Source: Spirosoma endbachense
GTDB lineage: Bacteria; Bacteroidota; Bacteroidia; Cytophagales; Spirosomataceae
Assembly: GCF_010233585.1 (NCBI RefSeq)
Contig: NZ_CP045997.1
Location: 878,522 to 942,521, forward strand
Direction: 5' to 3'
Length of the DNA: 64,000 bases
Below the pieces are notes generated by a model, which saw only the letters and a program-made list of their open reading frames with translations, ran no database searches and had not been told where the DNA came from. Below, one piece after another: positions 35,252 to 44,687 of the stretch (position 1 is its first letter; each line of letters begins with the position of its first letter). Both the position numbers and the translations under genes were made by a program.

Positions 35252-35500
35252 GTCAGGCCAACGGGAGTCATATCCTTTTCCCAAGAACAAACCAGGCAGG
35301 ATGCCTGAACCGCATTAACAACTCATGGGCTGCTTTGCGCGATTCGTTCGGCCAACCATACTATTCGTGCTAAAATCTTTGGGCATAGTGACAGTGGCCA
35401 ACACCTTTGTACTGAACGAAGCGCTACCTGATGATTTGGCAACAAGTCCGTATGGAAACGAGTGGCGCTGCTATAAAACCACTTAACTGATTGTAATTCA

Positions 35501-35863
35501 ATGGCAAATGAAAAGACTACCATCGACGAATGGTCGGTTCGGGACCTCGAAGACGGTTCATCACTAACTATCACGGTAGTGAGCTGTACGGAACTGGGAA
35601 ACAAGTCACTCCCTGGCCTTCAGATTTATTCGATGGGTAATATCATTAATTATGAACCTTTGCATGTAGAACGATGGGCTTATCAGGCATCCAAGGCTGG
35701 TGTAACCGACTATTTACTGGAAGACCATTCCTGGATGTATTATCAGGATCAGTTCGTTAAATTTTATTTGGTGAATGAATCGCCCCTTAAGGCCAGGGTA
35801 TCCGTAAAAACGCGTAGTTCTAAAGTCATTACAAAGGATTACGAACTGCCGTTTGAGGTCTAG
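35501..35863 (+). CDS. Hypothetical protein
   Basis: The protein is 120 residues, starting at an ATG 250 bases after the giant kinase gene. There is no signal peptide or membrane segment. The text (WSVRDLEDGSSLTITVVSC, LLEDHSWMYYQDQFVKFYLV, KARVSVKTRSSKVITKDYEL) suggests a small beta-rich cytoplasmic protein, but no family is recognised. It is followed closely by the two hypothetical genes at 35904 and 36546, which may form one transcript. Function unknown. Confidence 0.5.
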   Translation: MANEKTTIDEWSVRDLEDGSSLTITVVSCTELGNKSLPGLQIYSMGNIINYEPLHVERWAYQASKAGVTDYLLEDHSWMYYQDQFVKFYLVNESPLKARVSVKTRSSKVITKDYELPFEV

Positions 35864-35903
35864 GAGTGACGCTCGTTCGCCGTTTCTTCTTACTGACAAA
35901 CCA

Positions 35904-36530
35904 ATGAATTACGTACGAATAATTGTATTAACGAGCCTGCTTTTTACTTCATCCTGCTCCACCAATACATCAACTGACAAAACCACATCGATACCAGCAA
36001 CCGCAAAGGGAAAAGCATTTCATAAATTCCTGCAAAAATTCAGAGTTTTATCGTTGCCAATGGAAATCAGAAGCACCGCTGATTTTTCGCCAGAGATTTT
36101 TCCGGCCACCGACCCTAATTCTACCGATACCCTGTTTGTCAACAACCCCGATACGCCCAACCGGTGTTTCGGTATCCTGCCCGACACGGCTACCGTTTAT
36201 CGGGTTGTCTGGCTGGCTCCGGCCGAAATCTATCGGGTTATGCTAAGCACCTTTACCAAATCAGGCGAAAAAATCAGTGAGCGGCAGCTGGCTATTGGTG
36301 CGTGTGGCACTGATTGTGGGTTTAGCTGTACAGAAACCGTACTGATTCGAAAAGACTACACGATTTATTCGGCCGATTCGATAGTGAGTGGCGAGTGCAA
36401 CGATGACGGTAAAGTAATTCCGGGTACAACTCATGCGTACGTCAAAGCGATAACGGGTAAAGTGCTGAACGATGGCAAAATTGAGTTATCCGGTATAGCA
36501 ACGACCGGCTCAACTAAGGGCAAAAACTAA
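35904..36530 (+). CDS. Hypothetical lipoprotein
   Basis: The open frame reaches back to a TTG at 35853, overlapping the previous gene, but the ATG at 35904 begins a lipoprotein signal (MNYVRIIVLTSLLFTSSC, Cys18), so that start is used: 208 residues. The mature part contains NPDTPNRCFGILPDTATVY and a Cys-rich stretch (GACGTDCGFSCTETV) plus a Gly/Thr-rich C-terminus. No family recognised. It is followed after 15 bases by the short gene at 36546. The position of the Cys residues suggests disulfide bonds in the periplasm. Function unknown. Confidence 0.6.
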   Translation: MNYVRIIVLTSLLFTSSCSTNTSTDKTTSIPATAKGKAFHKFLQKFRVLSLPMEIRSTADFSPEIFPATDPNSTDTLFVNNPDTPNRCFGILPDTATVYRVVWLAPAEIYRVMLSTFTKSGEKISERQLAIGACGTDCGFSCTETVLIRKDYTIYSADSIVSGECNDDGKVIPGTTHAYVKAITGKVLNDGKIELSGIATTGSTKGKN

Positions 36531-36545
36531 TCCAGTCAACTTTCA

Positions 36546-36887
36546 ATGGCAAAGCAACAAAATCCGGTTGGCAATTCTTCGTCGTTTATGACCAACGCCC
36601 GCGTACTCTACACGAGCCAAGGACGTAGTGGTACGGTTCATTACAGGAGTGAGGAGGCTGCTTTTGATATGTGGTATGAGTTTGCCGGCGGAAACGCGCT
36701 GGCGATTATCAACATCCCTACACCCCAATACTGGCAGCAACTTACCCAAACGCCCCTTTTGCAGCGGCCTGCCATCTTACAGTTTATTGGCGAGCAAGTA
36801 GTTCGCGATCAGGTATCCAGTGGTGGTTATTTTCGAATAGATGATGATTTTATAACCATTTATACGGGCAAAGAACCGGGTCGATAA
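36546..36887 (+). CDS. Hypothetical small protein
   Basis: The protein is 113 residues, 15 bases after the previous gene, probably co-transcribed. Soluble composition with RSEEAAFDMWYEFAGGNALAI and LLQRPAILQFIGEQVVRDQV; no signal peptide, no known family. It ends 10 bases before the convergent alpha/beta hydrolase stop. Function unknown. Confidence 0.5.
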   Translation: MAKQQNPVGNSSSFMTNARVLYTSQGRSGTVHYRSEEAAFDMWYEFAGGNALAIINIPTPQYWQQLTQTPLLQRPAILQFIGEQVVRDQVSSGGYFRIDDDFITIYTGKEPGR

Positions 36888-36897
36888 CCAGTTGCCA

Positions 36898-38331
36898 TCA
36901 ATAAGCAATAATATCGTTCTTATTCGATTCTATTTTCCGGTACGGCTGATCGAGGAATAACTGCATAAAACGAGTCATATCGTCACCACCAACCCCGTGT
37001 GCGTACTTGGTAAAAAGCAGCCGCTGGCTATTCGGCATATAATGATGAATCATGTCGATGTAAAGCGGTCGGCAGGCATTGTCCATTTCGCCATCGGCCA
37101 ATAAGGCCGGTTTGTTGGAATAGAAAGGTTGCTTGGTTTCCGGTCTTATGGGTGGAACCTTCCAGCAATCACACAGTTCTTTATAGACATCATTAATGTG
37201 GTAGCCTTTCAAATAGGGATACGCATCGTAGAGTTGGTGGCCTACTTTTTCGCTATGATAAGCGGTCTGATCAGCACAATAAACCGAAATTCTCATGCCC
37301 GAAGGAGCCGTACTGTGTTCAAAAATACCATCAAGGGCTCGTTTAATGTAGCTATAGTGATTCCCCTTTATCATTTCGGTAATCACATAAGGAATGTGTT
37401 TCATGCGAGTGTTCACGAGAACGCCCAATAAGTCGCTTCTGGTGTACTGAATGCGCACCGTATCGGTGGTGCCCTTCTCCACATAAGGAATATAAAATTT
37501 TTTCCCGTCGATGGAGGTAAAATAGCGCTCGAACTTCTCTTTCAAATTGCCATACAATGCTTTATTGGTCGAATCTGTATCGACATGGCGGAATAAGATC
37601 GTGAGTGATTCGTTGAAATTGGCGGGCTCATCTTCATCGATAGGAACGAACGTTGGGAGCGGTGAATCCAGGATTAAGGACCGAATCCGGGCAGGGTCTT
37701 TCTGAAGTACGGCCAGCATGAGCCCACCGCTATAGGAGATACCCGACAGATTAACGGAATCAATCTGCAAAGTGGCCAGCAGGTCATGAATGTCCGATAC
37801 GGTTTCGTCGGTGTTGTAGCCTGAGAGGTCAATGCCCTTTGCTTCCAGCGCCTTTTTGTAGCGTTTACCGCCAACTACCATCATGCTATCTTTATTCAGA
37901 TTTTTGCGGTAAGACTCCCGGATCGCATCATCTAATTCGTTGCCCGATAGCCTGGGAAGGGCAAAATAGGTGCCCCGCTGCTCAAAGGCAATGCAATCGC
38001 GGTCGTTGATGATTGGACTTCTGGCAACTCCCCTGGCCCAGCCCAGCGAACTGCCTCCTGGTCCACCGCCCGTAAACAGAAGCGGGTCTTTCTTTTTATT
38101 GGGGTTCTTACTTTGTACCAGCACAAAAGGTAGCTTAATGGTTTTTCCATTCTTTTGTTTCCGGTTCTCGGGCACAATCAGGTAAGCGCAGCGGGTGCGA
38201 AAGCTCGTATCTACCTCCACGGGACAAGCGCATGGCTCAAGAGTACGAACAACGCCAGGCTGGCTTTGGGCATTTGAAATGGGTAGCAGAAATAGGGTCA
38301 ACAGACCTATCAGTATCGAAGAGTTAGCCAT
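36898..38331 (-). CDS. Exported alpha/beta hydrolase (TAP/prolyl-peptidase-like)
   Basis: The protein is 477 residues with a signal peptide (MANSSILIGLLTLFLLPISNAQ). The alpha/beta hydrolase fold shows the oxyanion region LLFTGGGPGG, the nucleophile S199 in GISYSGG (the usual GxSYGG has Ser in place of one Gly), the acid in DGEMDNACRP and the catalytic His in KYAHGVGG. The layout is that of the TAP-like / tripeptidyl-peptidase S33 group, which cleaves short peptides or proline-containing substrates in the periplasm. The exact substrate cannot be read. A possible -7 element TAGATTTG lies on the minus strand at 38355-38362. The AraC regulator gene is 72 bases upstream of its start and could regulate it. 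Confidence 0.8.
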   Translation of the reverse strand: MANSSILIGLLTLFLLPISNAQSQPGVVRTLEPCACPVEVDTSFRTRCAYLIVPENRKQKNGKTIKLPFVLVQSKNPNKKKDPLLFTGGGPGGSSLGWARGVARSPIINDRDCIAFEQRGTYFALPRLSGNELDDAIRESYRKNLNKDSMMVVGGKRYKKALEAKGIDLSGYNTDETVSDIHDLLATLQIDSVNLSGISYSGGLMLAVLQKDPARIRSLILDSPLPTFVPIDEDEPANFNESLTILFRHVDTDSTNKALYGNLKEKFERYFTSIDGKKFYIPYVEKGTTDTVRIQYTRSDLLGVLVNTRMKHIPYVITEMIKGNHYSYIKRALDGIFEHSTAPSGMRISVYCADQTAYHSEKVGHQLYDAYPYLKGYHINDVYKELCDCWKVPPIRPETKQPFYSNKPALLADGEMDNACRPLYIDMIHHYMPNSQRLLFTKYAHGVGGDDMTRFMQLFLDQPYRKIESNKNDIIAY

Positions 38332-38354
38332 ACGGGTTATGAACTAATTTTCGA

Positions 38355-38362
38355 CAAATCTA
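38355..38362 (-). promoter_or_regulatory. Candidate -7 element for the alpha/beta hydrolase gene
   Basis: On the minus strand TAGATTTG matches TAnnTTTG, 24 bases before the ATG. No -33 TTG at the right distance. Confidence 0.4.
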
Positions 38363-38403
38363 AAGAGGGGAGGGTCCGATTTTTTAGTAAAAAATGGACA
38401 TCT

Positions 38404-39246
38404 TCAACCGACGTTCTCAATTAATTTCCTGCCAGTGAACCGGATGACGTCTTTGTAAAAATGGCTCATATCGTAATAGCCATAATCGTCGGGAGAAAAT
38501 AGTTTTTTATTAGCTACATAGCCAGCTAAGGCCATTCTGGCTCTTACGGTAGAAAAATACTGTTTGGGTGTGGTGCCGATCACCCTGATAAAGTAACGAT
38601 AAAGGGTTTTGTTGGTTGCAAATAGCTCACTAGCCAGTTGGCTGCTGGTAAATTCCATGTTGCTGGCAGTATAGGTTTCAATGGCTTTTTGCACAACGTC
38701 AACGTAATATGCGCTGGCTTTTTTCTTCTTGTATTGACTTAAAAAGAAATTCTCGAGCAATTCGATACGCTCGTCAAAATCAGCTACTTGTTTGACCCCA
38801 TGAATCAGGGCTTCGGGCAAAACGGTTTCTAATTTCACCACCTGGTCAGAAAACTGAACCTGATTGATACCTAGTATCGCTTCGAGCCCACCCGGAAAAA
38901 ACTTGATGGTGAAAATGTGATCTGTTGGCAAATTATGCCGTTCAACAATGTTGTTTCTCAGGATAAGTACATCCGTGCTTTTTTGAATCAGGAAGCGGTT
39001 AGCGCCAACGGCTAACTGATAAGGTTGACCTAGATTGATATAGAAGGTCGGTGTCCAGCTAGGAAACATCTTAATGATAAATCGATTATCACCTACATGA
39101 TGATAGGTTTCCTCGGCCGATGATTCAGAGAAAAACTCTATATAGTTGGCCAGTTCATGGCGGGGTGTGTAGAATCGGTAGAGCTTTCGAATATTATCGA
39201 AAATCTCGGTCATTTGATGTCGACATGCATTTACTGCCTGATCCAT
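38404..39246 (-). CDS. AraC-type transcriptional regulator
   Basis: The frame reaches a TTG at 39252; the ATG at 39246 (MDQAVNACRHQMTEIF) is preferred, giving 280 residues. The N-terminal 170 residues are a sensing domain with FYINLGQPYQLAVG and ITIKFFPGGLEAI, like DUF6597-containing regulators. The C-terminal 100 residues carry two helix-turn-helix motifs (FTSSQLASELFATNKTLYRYFIR and the region to GYYDMSHFYKDVIRFTG), typical AraC. The stop is 72 bases from the alpha/beta hydrolase start, so that gene is a plausible target. The effector is unknown. Confidence 0.83.
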   Translation of the reverse strand: MDQAVNACRHQMTEIFDNIRKLYRFYTPRHELANYIEFFSESSAEETYHHVGDNRFIIKMFPSWTPTFYINLGQPYQLAVGANRFLIQKSTDVLILRNNIVERHNLPTDHIFTIKFFPGGLEAILGINQVQFSDQVVKLETVLPEALIHGVKQVADFDERIELLENFFLSQYKKKKASAYYVDVVQKAIETYTASNMEFTSSQLASELFATNKTLYRYFIRVIGTTPKQYFSTVRARMALAGYVANKKLFSPDDYGYYDMSHFYKDVIRFTGRKLIENVG

Positions 39247-39577
39247 TGGCAATTCAGTTATTCCCCGATTACGTAGCGTATTGATCGCGCTGGCACTTCA
39301 GTGGTTAAGTTAAGGAGATACCATTTATGTTCATACGGATGGCAGTCTCTTTGCCGACTTTTCTTTTTTGCCAGCTATTAAGATAACTGTCTCTTACCCG
39401 TTAACCTGTCAGAAGTCACTGGGTAATCGTTTAATTCGTATTTTCCGGATTTGTCACCCGGAAGACTAATCCGCTTGGTAAATAATGTCGTATTTTGTTG
39501 AATCTGCCGGTTAGCAGTGGACGTTTGGAAGCAGAGCCCGCGCTCTAAAAACAACATCCTGATTCACCTTTTGCTTT
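39247..39577. other. Divergent intergenic region
   Basis: This 331-base region lies between the AraC regulator and the FAD oxidoreductase. I find no gene and no clear promoter match. Confidence 0.5.
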
Positions 39578-40912
39578 ATGCGCCATATCGCTATTCTTGG
39601 TAACGGCATTGCCGGTATCACCGCTGCCCGTGAGATCCGTAAAAAAAGTGACGACCGTATTACCGTCGTCTCCGCCGAAACAGACCATTTCTTCTCCCGG
39701 ACTGCTCTGATGTACGTTTATATGGGGCATCTGGAGTTTCACCATACAAAGCCCTATGAAGATTGGTTCTGGGCGAAAAACCGAATAGAACTGGTAAGGG
39801 CGCAGGTAACGGGCGTGGACTTTGACCAGAAGAGACTCCTATATTCCGATGGGCAACCACTTTCGTATGATGTGCTGATTCTGGCGGTTGGCTCTAAACC
39901 TAATTTTTTCGATTGGCCGGGGCAGCAGTTGCGGGGCGTTCAGGGATTGTATGGGAAACCTGATCTCGATCAAATGGAGGCCAATACAAACGATATCAGA
40001 CAGGCAGTAATCGTTGGCGGAGGGTTAATTGGTATTGAACTCTGCGAAATGTTGAATTCGCGTGGCATTCAGGTTACGTTTCTGGTACGCGAAGGCAGTT
40101 TCTGGAACTCTGTATTACCCGCCGACGAATCGGCATTGGTGACCCGGCATATTCGGGAGCATCACATCGATATCCAGACCAATACGGAACTGGCTGAAAT
40201 TAAGGGCGATGGTACGGGCCGGGTTAAGTCGGTTATTACGAAAGATGGCACCGAAATTCCGGCTCAGTTTGTGGGTATATCCGTTGGCGTTAGTCCCAGT
40301 ATTGATTTTCTGAAAAATACCCCAGTGGAAACGGATCGGGGTATTTTGGTTAATCAGTATCTGGAAACAAATGTGCCGGACGTGTATGCCATTGGCGATT
40401 GCGTGCAGCACCTGACACCCCCGCCGGGACGGAAGCCGGTGGAGCAGATCTGGTATACGGGGCGCATTATGGGCGAAACCGTTGCCAGAACGATTCTGGG
40501 TAATCGAACACCATATCAGCCGGGAGTTTTCTTTAACTCCGCGAAGTTTTTCGACATCGAGTATCAAACCTATGGTACTGTTTATAATCAGCTTCCCGAT
40601 GGCGAGCAATCGTTTTATTGGGAACACCCAAACCGAAAAATTGCCTTACGGATTAATTATCAGGAGACGCTCGGAGCCGTAGTTGGTATGAATACGTTCG
40701 GAATTCGGCAACGACAGGAAGTTTGGCAGCAGTGGATTGTAGAGGGTAAAGACATACGCTATGTGTTGGAGCATCTCCCTCAGGCCAACTTCGATCCGGA
40801 ATTTTTTCGTCAGTACGAGTCCGAAATTATAGCGCAGTTCAATGCTGAAAATCCAGGTCGGGAGCTGAAGTTAAAGGCGAAAAAAGGGTTATTTAATTTG
40901 TTTAGAGGTTGA
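39578..40912 (+). CDS. FAD-dependent pyridine nucleotide-disulfide-type oxidoreductase
   Basis: The protein is 444 residues. FAD motif ILGNGIAGITAA at residues 7-18, a second Rossmann motif IVGGGLIGIELCE near residue 146, and the FAD-binding YAIGDC near 270 mark the two-dinucleotide-binding family (NirB/ferredoxin reductase-like). There is no CxxxxC redox pair next to the FAD motif, so it is the reductase type rather than a disulfide reductase. A basic C-terminus (LKAKKGLFNLFRG) is notable. Cytoplasmic; partner and substrate unknown. The next gene is a Tat-exported PLP enzyme, 72 bases downstream, so the two may be linked. ATG at 39578 is clear. Confidence 0.85.
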   Translation: MRHIAILGNGIAGITAAREIRKKSDDRITVVSAETDHFFSRTALMYVYMGHLEFHHTKPYEDWFWAKNRIELVRAQVTGVDFDQKRLLYSDGQPLSYDVLILAVGSKPNFFDWPGQQLRGVQGLYGKPDLDQMEANTNDIRQAVIVGGGLIGIELCEMLNSRGIQVTFLVREGSFWNSVLPADESALVTRHIREHHIDIQTNTELAEIKGDGTGRVKSVITKDGTEIPAQFVGISVGVSPSIDFLKNTPVETDRGILVNQYLETNVPDVYAIGDCVQHLTPPPGRKPVEQIWYTGRIMGETVARTILGNRTPYQPGVFFNSAKFFDIEYQTYGTVYNQLPDGEQSFYWEHPNRKIALRINYQETLGAVVGMNTFGIRQRQEVWQQWIVEGKDIRYVLEHLPQANFDPEFFRQYESEIIAQFNAENPGRELKLKAKKGLFNLFRG

Positions 40913-40984
40913 TTGCTAGTGATTTCGGTGCGTGTTTGGTATCTTGGCAAAGCCTTCTTTATTCACTCGTAAACTCTTTCCACT

Positions 40985-42286
40985 ATGCCTCAATCCCGTC
41001 GATCCTTCATGCGACAGCTTGGCGCGGCAGCCGCCAGCCCATTGGTCTTGCCCGACTGGTCTGAAACAAACGCGCTGACGTCATTACAGCAGTTTCCTGA
41101 GACGTTAAAATCACCGCAGCAGTGGGCACAGGACGAAGATTTCTGGGCATGGGTTAAAACTGAGTTTACTGTTTCGCCAAACGTGCTGAACCTCAATAAT
41201 GGCGGAGTTAGTCCGCAGCCGAAGTCGGTACAGGATGCGCACATTCGGTTCTATCAATTTGCGAACGAAGCGCCGTCATTCTACATGTGGCGGGTTCTGG
41301 ATCAGGGACGGGAAGCATTGCGGTCAAAACTGGCCGATCTTTCGGGTTGCTTACCCGATGAACTGGCCATCAATCGTAATTCGACCGAAGGGCTGAACAC
41401 CGTAATTTTTGGGTTGAATCTCAAACCGGGTGATGAAATCGTGTTGACAAAACAGGACTATCCGAATATGATCAACGCCTGGAAACAGCGCGAGAAACGG
41501 GATGGTATCAAACTGGTCTGGCTTGATTTGGTATTGCCTTCCGAAAACGAAGATGAACTGGTGGCGAAGTATGTGAAAGCGTTTACTCCCCGCACAAAAG
41601 TGGTCCATATTACGCACATCATCAATTGGATCGGTCAGATAATGCCAGTCCGAAAAATTGCCGATGCTGCCCATGCCAAAGGCATTGAGGTTATTTGTGA
41701 TGGCGCGCATTCGTATGCCCACCTCGACTACAAAATTCCCGATCTCGGCTGCGATTATTATGCTACCAGCCTCCACAAATGGCTCTGTGCGCCATTTGGC
41801 AGTGGCATGCTTTACATCAGGAAAGATAAAATAAAAAACGTTTGGGCGCTGCTATCGAACACCGAACCCGACGGGGCGGATATTCGGAAGTTTGAGTCAC
41901 TGGGGACGCGGTCGTTTGCGTCCGAAATGGCGATTGGAACCGCCGTCGATTTTCATCAGGCAATTGGGTCGGCCCGGAAGCAGGCTCGATTACATTACCT
42001 CAAAAACTACTGGGCCGAACGGGTTCGCGACCTTCCAGGGGTACATGTGCATACGTCGCTCAAACCTGAGTGGGCAGGAGCTATTGCACTGTTCTCGGTT
42101 GATGGTATGAAATCGACCGAAGTCGATAGCCAGTTGTTTGGATCACACAAGATTCACGCTGTTGGCATCGACTGGGAGAATATTCATGGTGTCCGTGTAA
42201 CTCCTCATGTATACACGACACCGAAAGACCTCGACCGCCTGGTTGCGGCTATTGCCAGTATGGCGGGCAAGCAAAAAAAGAGCTAA
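40985..42286 (+). CDS. Tat-exported class V aminotransferase (isopenicillin-N epimerase-like)
   Basis: The protein is 433 residues with a twin-arginine signal (PQSRRSFMRQLGAAAASPLV). The rest is a class V PLP enzyme: NLNNGGVSPQP, the aspartate D239 in VICDGAHSYAH that pairs with the PLP nitrogen, and the PLP lysine K265 in TSLHKWLCAPFGSGML. The group includes isopenicillin-N epimerase-like and cysteine-desulfurase-like proteins. Because it is exported folded, it acts in the periplasm; substrate unknown. Hairpin at 42410-42441 between its stop and the convergent small gene. Confidence 0.87.
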   Translation: MPQSRRSFMRQLGAAAASPLVLPDWSETNALTSLQQFPETLKSPQQWAQDEDFWAWVKTEFTVSPNVLNLNNGGVSPQPKSVQDAHIRFYQFANEAPSFYMWRVLDQGREALRSKLADLSGCLPDELAINRNSTEGLNTVIFGLNLKPGDEIVLTKQDYPNMINAWKQREKRDGIKLVWLDLVLPSENEDELVAKYVKAFTPRTKVVHITHIINWIGQIMPVRKIADAAHAKGIEVICDGAHSYAHLDYKIPDLGCDYYATSLHKWLCAPFGSGMLYIRKDKIKNVWALLSNTEPDGADIRKFESLGTRSFASEMAIGTAVDFHQAIGSARKQARLHYLKNYWAERVRDLPGVHVHTSLKPEWAGAIALFSVDGMKSTEVDSQLFGSHKIHAVGIDWENIHGVRVTPHVYTTPKDLDRLVAAIASMAGKQKKS

Positions 42287-42409
42287 GCTGACTTCGTTAA
42301 CAATAGGTTTACCTATATACGCCGTAAAATCCGTTGGAATTCAACGGTGCGAATCAGGCGTTAAATTCGTTCGATCAATACGGATTGAAAGGGCAGCACT
42401 TTAATTGAA

Positions 42410-42441
42410 AAATCCCGCTATCAAGTATGATGGCGGGATTT
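42410..42441. terminator. Bidirectional terminator hairpin
   Basis: Perfect 9-base arms AAATCCCGC (42410-42418) and GCGGGATTT (42433-42441), between convergent stops at 42286 (+) and 42477 (-). Confidence 0.65.
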
Positions 42442-42476
42442 ATTGTTCTTGAATGCCCTAAAAAAGTTTATCCTGA

Positions 42477-42809
42477 TTAACTCACGATTCTTTTATTTGC
42501 TCTTGTGGGCCTTAGGGGTGGTGTGGCTAGAACCGGATGCAGATCACGACCAATTTGCAGGCCGATTTCATTTAGATAATAACTATTGGTGGTATCCTGT
42601 TTTGTTGTCTGGTGGGCTGTGAATGTATTATCGACCAAGCAATAGGCCTCTTCGTAGGTATCTTTTTGGGTACCTGCCATACTGATCCATTGCTTGTGTA
42701 AAAGTGAAAGAATATCAACAACGATTTCATTAATTGTTTCCAGGTCTTGTGAACCACTGGCAGATTTTAATTCTTCGTATTTATACCTGATAGCATCCTG
42801 GGCATCCAT
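42477..42809 (-). CDS. Hypothetical small protein
   Basis: The protein is 110 residues from a clear ATG. It looks soluble and partly helical (RYKYEELKSASGSQDLETINEIV, DILSLLHKQWISMAG), with no signal peptide and no recognised family. It is divergent from the RamB/ScfR-like regulator, with about 280 bases between the two starts. Function unknown; its position next to a regulator suggests it could be a partner. Confidence 0.5.
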   Translation of the reverse strand: MDAQDAIRYKYEELKSASGSQDLETINEIVVDILSLLHKQWISMAGTQKDTYEEAYCLVDNTFTAHQTTKQDTTNSYYLNEIGLQIGRDLHPVLATPPLRPTRANKRIVS

Positions 42810-42998
42810 AATCGTGGGCTTGTTACTATTTGACTTTATGATTAAATAAAAGTCACTTTAAAGAATGGAATATTTTTCTGGTTTTTTGCATTTAGTAGTC
42901 TTATTAGCCAAATCATAGCCATCGGGTTCTATTCATGAGTTCGATAGCTCGGTATAATATGACCGATGCTTTAAGAGTATAAGGTTCATTCACGGCAG

Positions 42999-43027
42999 TT
43001 TTGTAGTTTTACCAATTCTTTTGTAGT
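42999..43027 (+). promoter_or_regulatory. Possible operator: two direct repeats upstream of the XRE regulator
   Basis: TTTTGTAGT occurs at 42999-43007 and again at 43019-43027, 20 bases apart (two helical turns), about 65-90 bases before the TTG start at 43090. Spacing fits a regulator dimer pair and may be an autoregulatory site. Confidence 0.4.
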
Positions 43028-43089
43028 ATATCGTTTATCCTGTTGTTACACCATACGGTTTATACTCTCATTAACTACTCACGTATCCG

Positions 43090-44574
43090 TTGAATCTACC
43101 CGCTGATCATATCCGCCTGTTATTTGGCCTGAAAATGCGCCAGATGCGACTCGACAAGGGCTTGTCTGTCAGTGAACTGGCACAGCAGTCAGGTTTGTCT
43201 GTCTCTTATGTAACAGAAATCGAAAAGGGGCGAAAATACCCCAAGGCCGATAAGATTTCTGCGCTGGCTAATGCCATGCAGGTAGATTATGATGCGCTCG
43301 TTTCATTGAAACTCAGTAAGAAGCTGGAGCCAATATCAGATCTATTGCGCTCCAAGTTCCTGACCGAAATTCCGCTCGAACTCTTTGGGATCGATCCTTC
43401 AGATCTTCTGGAATTGCTGGCCGAGGCTCCGGCTAAAGTTAGTGCCATGATTCGCACGTTCATGGATATTGCCCTGAGCTACAACATGAGTGTCGAACGC
43501 CTGTATCTGACCATGTTACGGTCCTATCAGGAAATGCATGATAACTACTTTCCGGAAATTGAAACGGATGCCGAGCGCTTCCTGAATGAATTTGCCCAGC
43601 AGGGTCAGTCAGTGGGTGAAGCGTTGCTGATAAATTTACTTAAGACCCGTTACGATATTCATATTGAGCAATTCGACCCGCTCACACAACCTGAACTGGT
43701 ATCTTTGCGGTCGGTTTTTCGGCCAGAGCATCGTCGATTGCATCTCAATGCGGCACTAACGGCCGAGCAGCGGGCCTTTATTCTGGCACGGGAGGTTGGA
43801 TTTCAGTATCTGGGTCTGAAAAACAGGCCTTATACCTACTCCTGGGTCGAAGCGGAGTCATTCGAGCAGATTCTGAATAACTATAAAGCATCTTATTTTG
43901 CCGGAGCTATCCTGATTCGTCGGGATGCACTGGTGGCAAAATTGACTGATTTATTTGCTCGTGACACGTGGAGCAACGACGCTTTTTTGCAACTCATCAC
44001 CGATTTTGGCTCTACTCCTGAGCGATTCTTCTATCGACTTAGCAACGTATTACCCAGCCATTTCGGAATCGATCAATTGTTTTTCTACCGCTTCAATCAC
44101 ATTGCAGGCCAGACAACATTCCAACTAACGAAGGAAATGCACCTGTCACGGCAACAGGGCCCGCGCGGTATTGTCGATGAGCATTTTTGCCGCCGATGGA
44201 TTGCCTGGACTATTCTGCAGGAGCTTCAATCGTTGCAGCAGAATAAAGAATTTGACGGAACTCTGTGTCGGGCACAACTGTCTGAATACGCCGATTCTGG
44301 ACTTCAATACCTGATTATTTCAGTAGCCCATCCCTTTCAGCCGCAAACTCAGCAGAACATAAGTGTCTCGATGTGTTTTGCCGTGAACGATGCCCTGAAA
44401 AGCAAAATGAAGTTTATGAATTCCCCGTCCGGCGATCTGCCGTTTCGTGTCGTCAATGAAGCTTGTGAGCGTTGCGGTATTTTCGATTGTCGCGAGCGGG
44501 TAGCGGCCCCAACCGTATTGCAGAAAAAACGCCAGTTTGCCGGGATGAAGAAGGCAATGGAGAAGCTGCGATAG
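43090..44574 (+). CDS. XRE-family regulator of the RamB/ScfR type
   Basis: The protein is 494 residues and begins with a TTG codon; the next ATG would cut into the helix-turn-helix. Residues 10-70 are an XRE-type HTH (FGLKMRQMRLDKGLSVSELAQQSG). The middle of the chain resembles the IrrE/M78 peptidase-like domain, but the place of the HExxH motif reads REVGF, so no metal catalysis is expected. The C-terminus carries a Cys motif (CERCGIFDCRERV) seen in the DUF2083 part of this family. These regulators control short-chain acid and glyoxylate metabolism in other bacteria. Aconitase lies about 1.1 kb downstream on the other strand, which fits a role in central carbon metabolism, but this is inference. 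Confidence 0.8.
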   Translation: MNLPADHIRLLFGLKMRQMRLDKGLSVSELAQQSGLSVSYVTEIEKGRKYPKADKISALANAMQVDYDALVSLKLSKKLEPISDLLRSKFLTEIPLELFGIDPSDLLELLAEAPAKVSAMIRTFMDIALSYNMSVERLYLTMLRSYQEMHDNYFPEIETDAERFLNEFAQQGQSVGEALLINLLKTRYDIHIEQFDPLTQPELVSLRSVFRPEHRRLHLNAALTAEQRAFILAREVGFQYLGLKNRPYTYSWVEAESFEQILNNYKASYFAGAILIRRDALVAKLTDLFARDTWSNDAFLQLITDFGSTPERFFYRLSNVLPSHFGIDQLFFYRFNHIAGQTTFQLTKEMHLSRQQGPRGIVDEHFCRRWIAWTILQELQSLQQNKEFDGTLCRAQLSEYADSGLQYLIISVAHPFQPQTQQNISVSMCFAVNDALKSKMKFMNSPSGDLPFRVVNEACERCGIFDCRERVAAPTVLQKKRQFAGMKKAMEKLR

Positions 44575-44618
44575 GAGCGTGCTCCTAACCTTGCCGAAAT
44601 GCCGGCCATGAGCTGTAG

Positions 44619-44656
44619 TTGTCATTCCGGCGGTTAGTCGTACACCAGAATGACAA
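44619..44656. terminator. Terminator hairpin
   Basis: Arms TTGTCATTCCGG (44619-44630) and CCAGAATGACAA (44645-44656), 11 of 12 paired, between convergent stops at 44574 (+) and 44688 (-). The sequence resembles the dispersed GTCAT-type repeat at 60.7 kb. Confidence 0.65.
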
Positions 44657-44687
44657 AAATAAGACCCAGTTGACAGTGCTCGGGCGA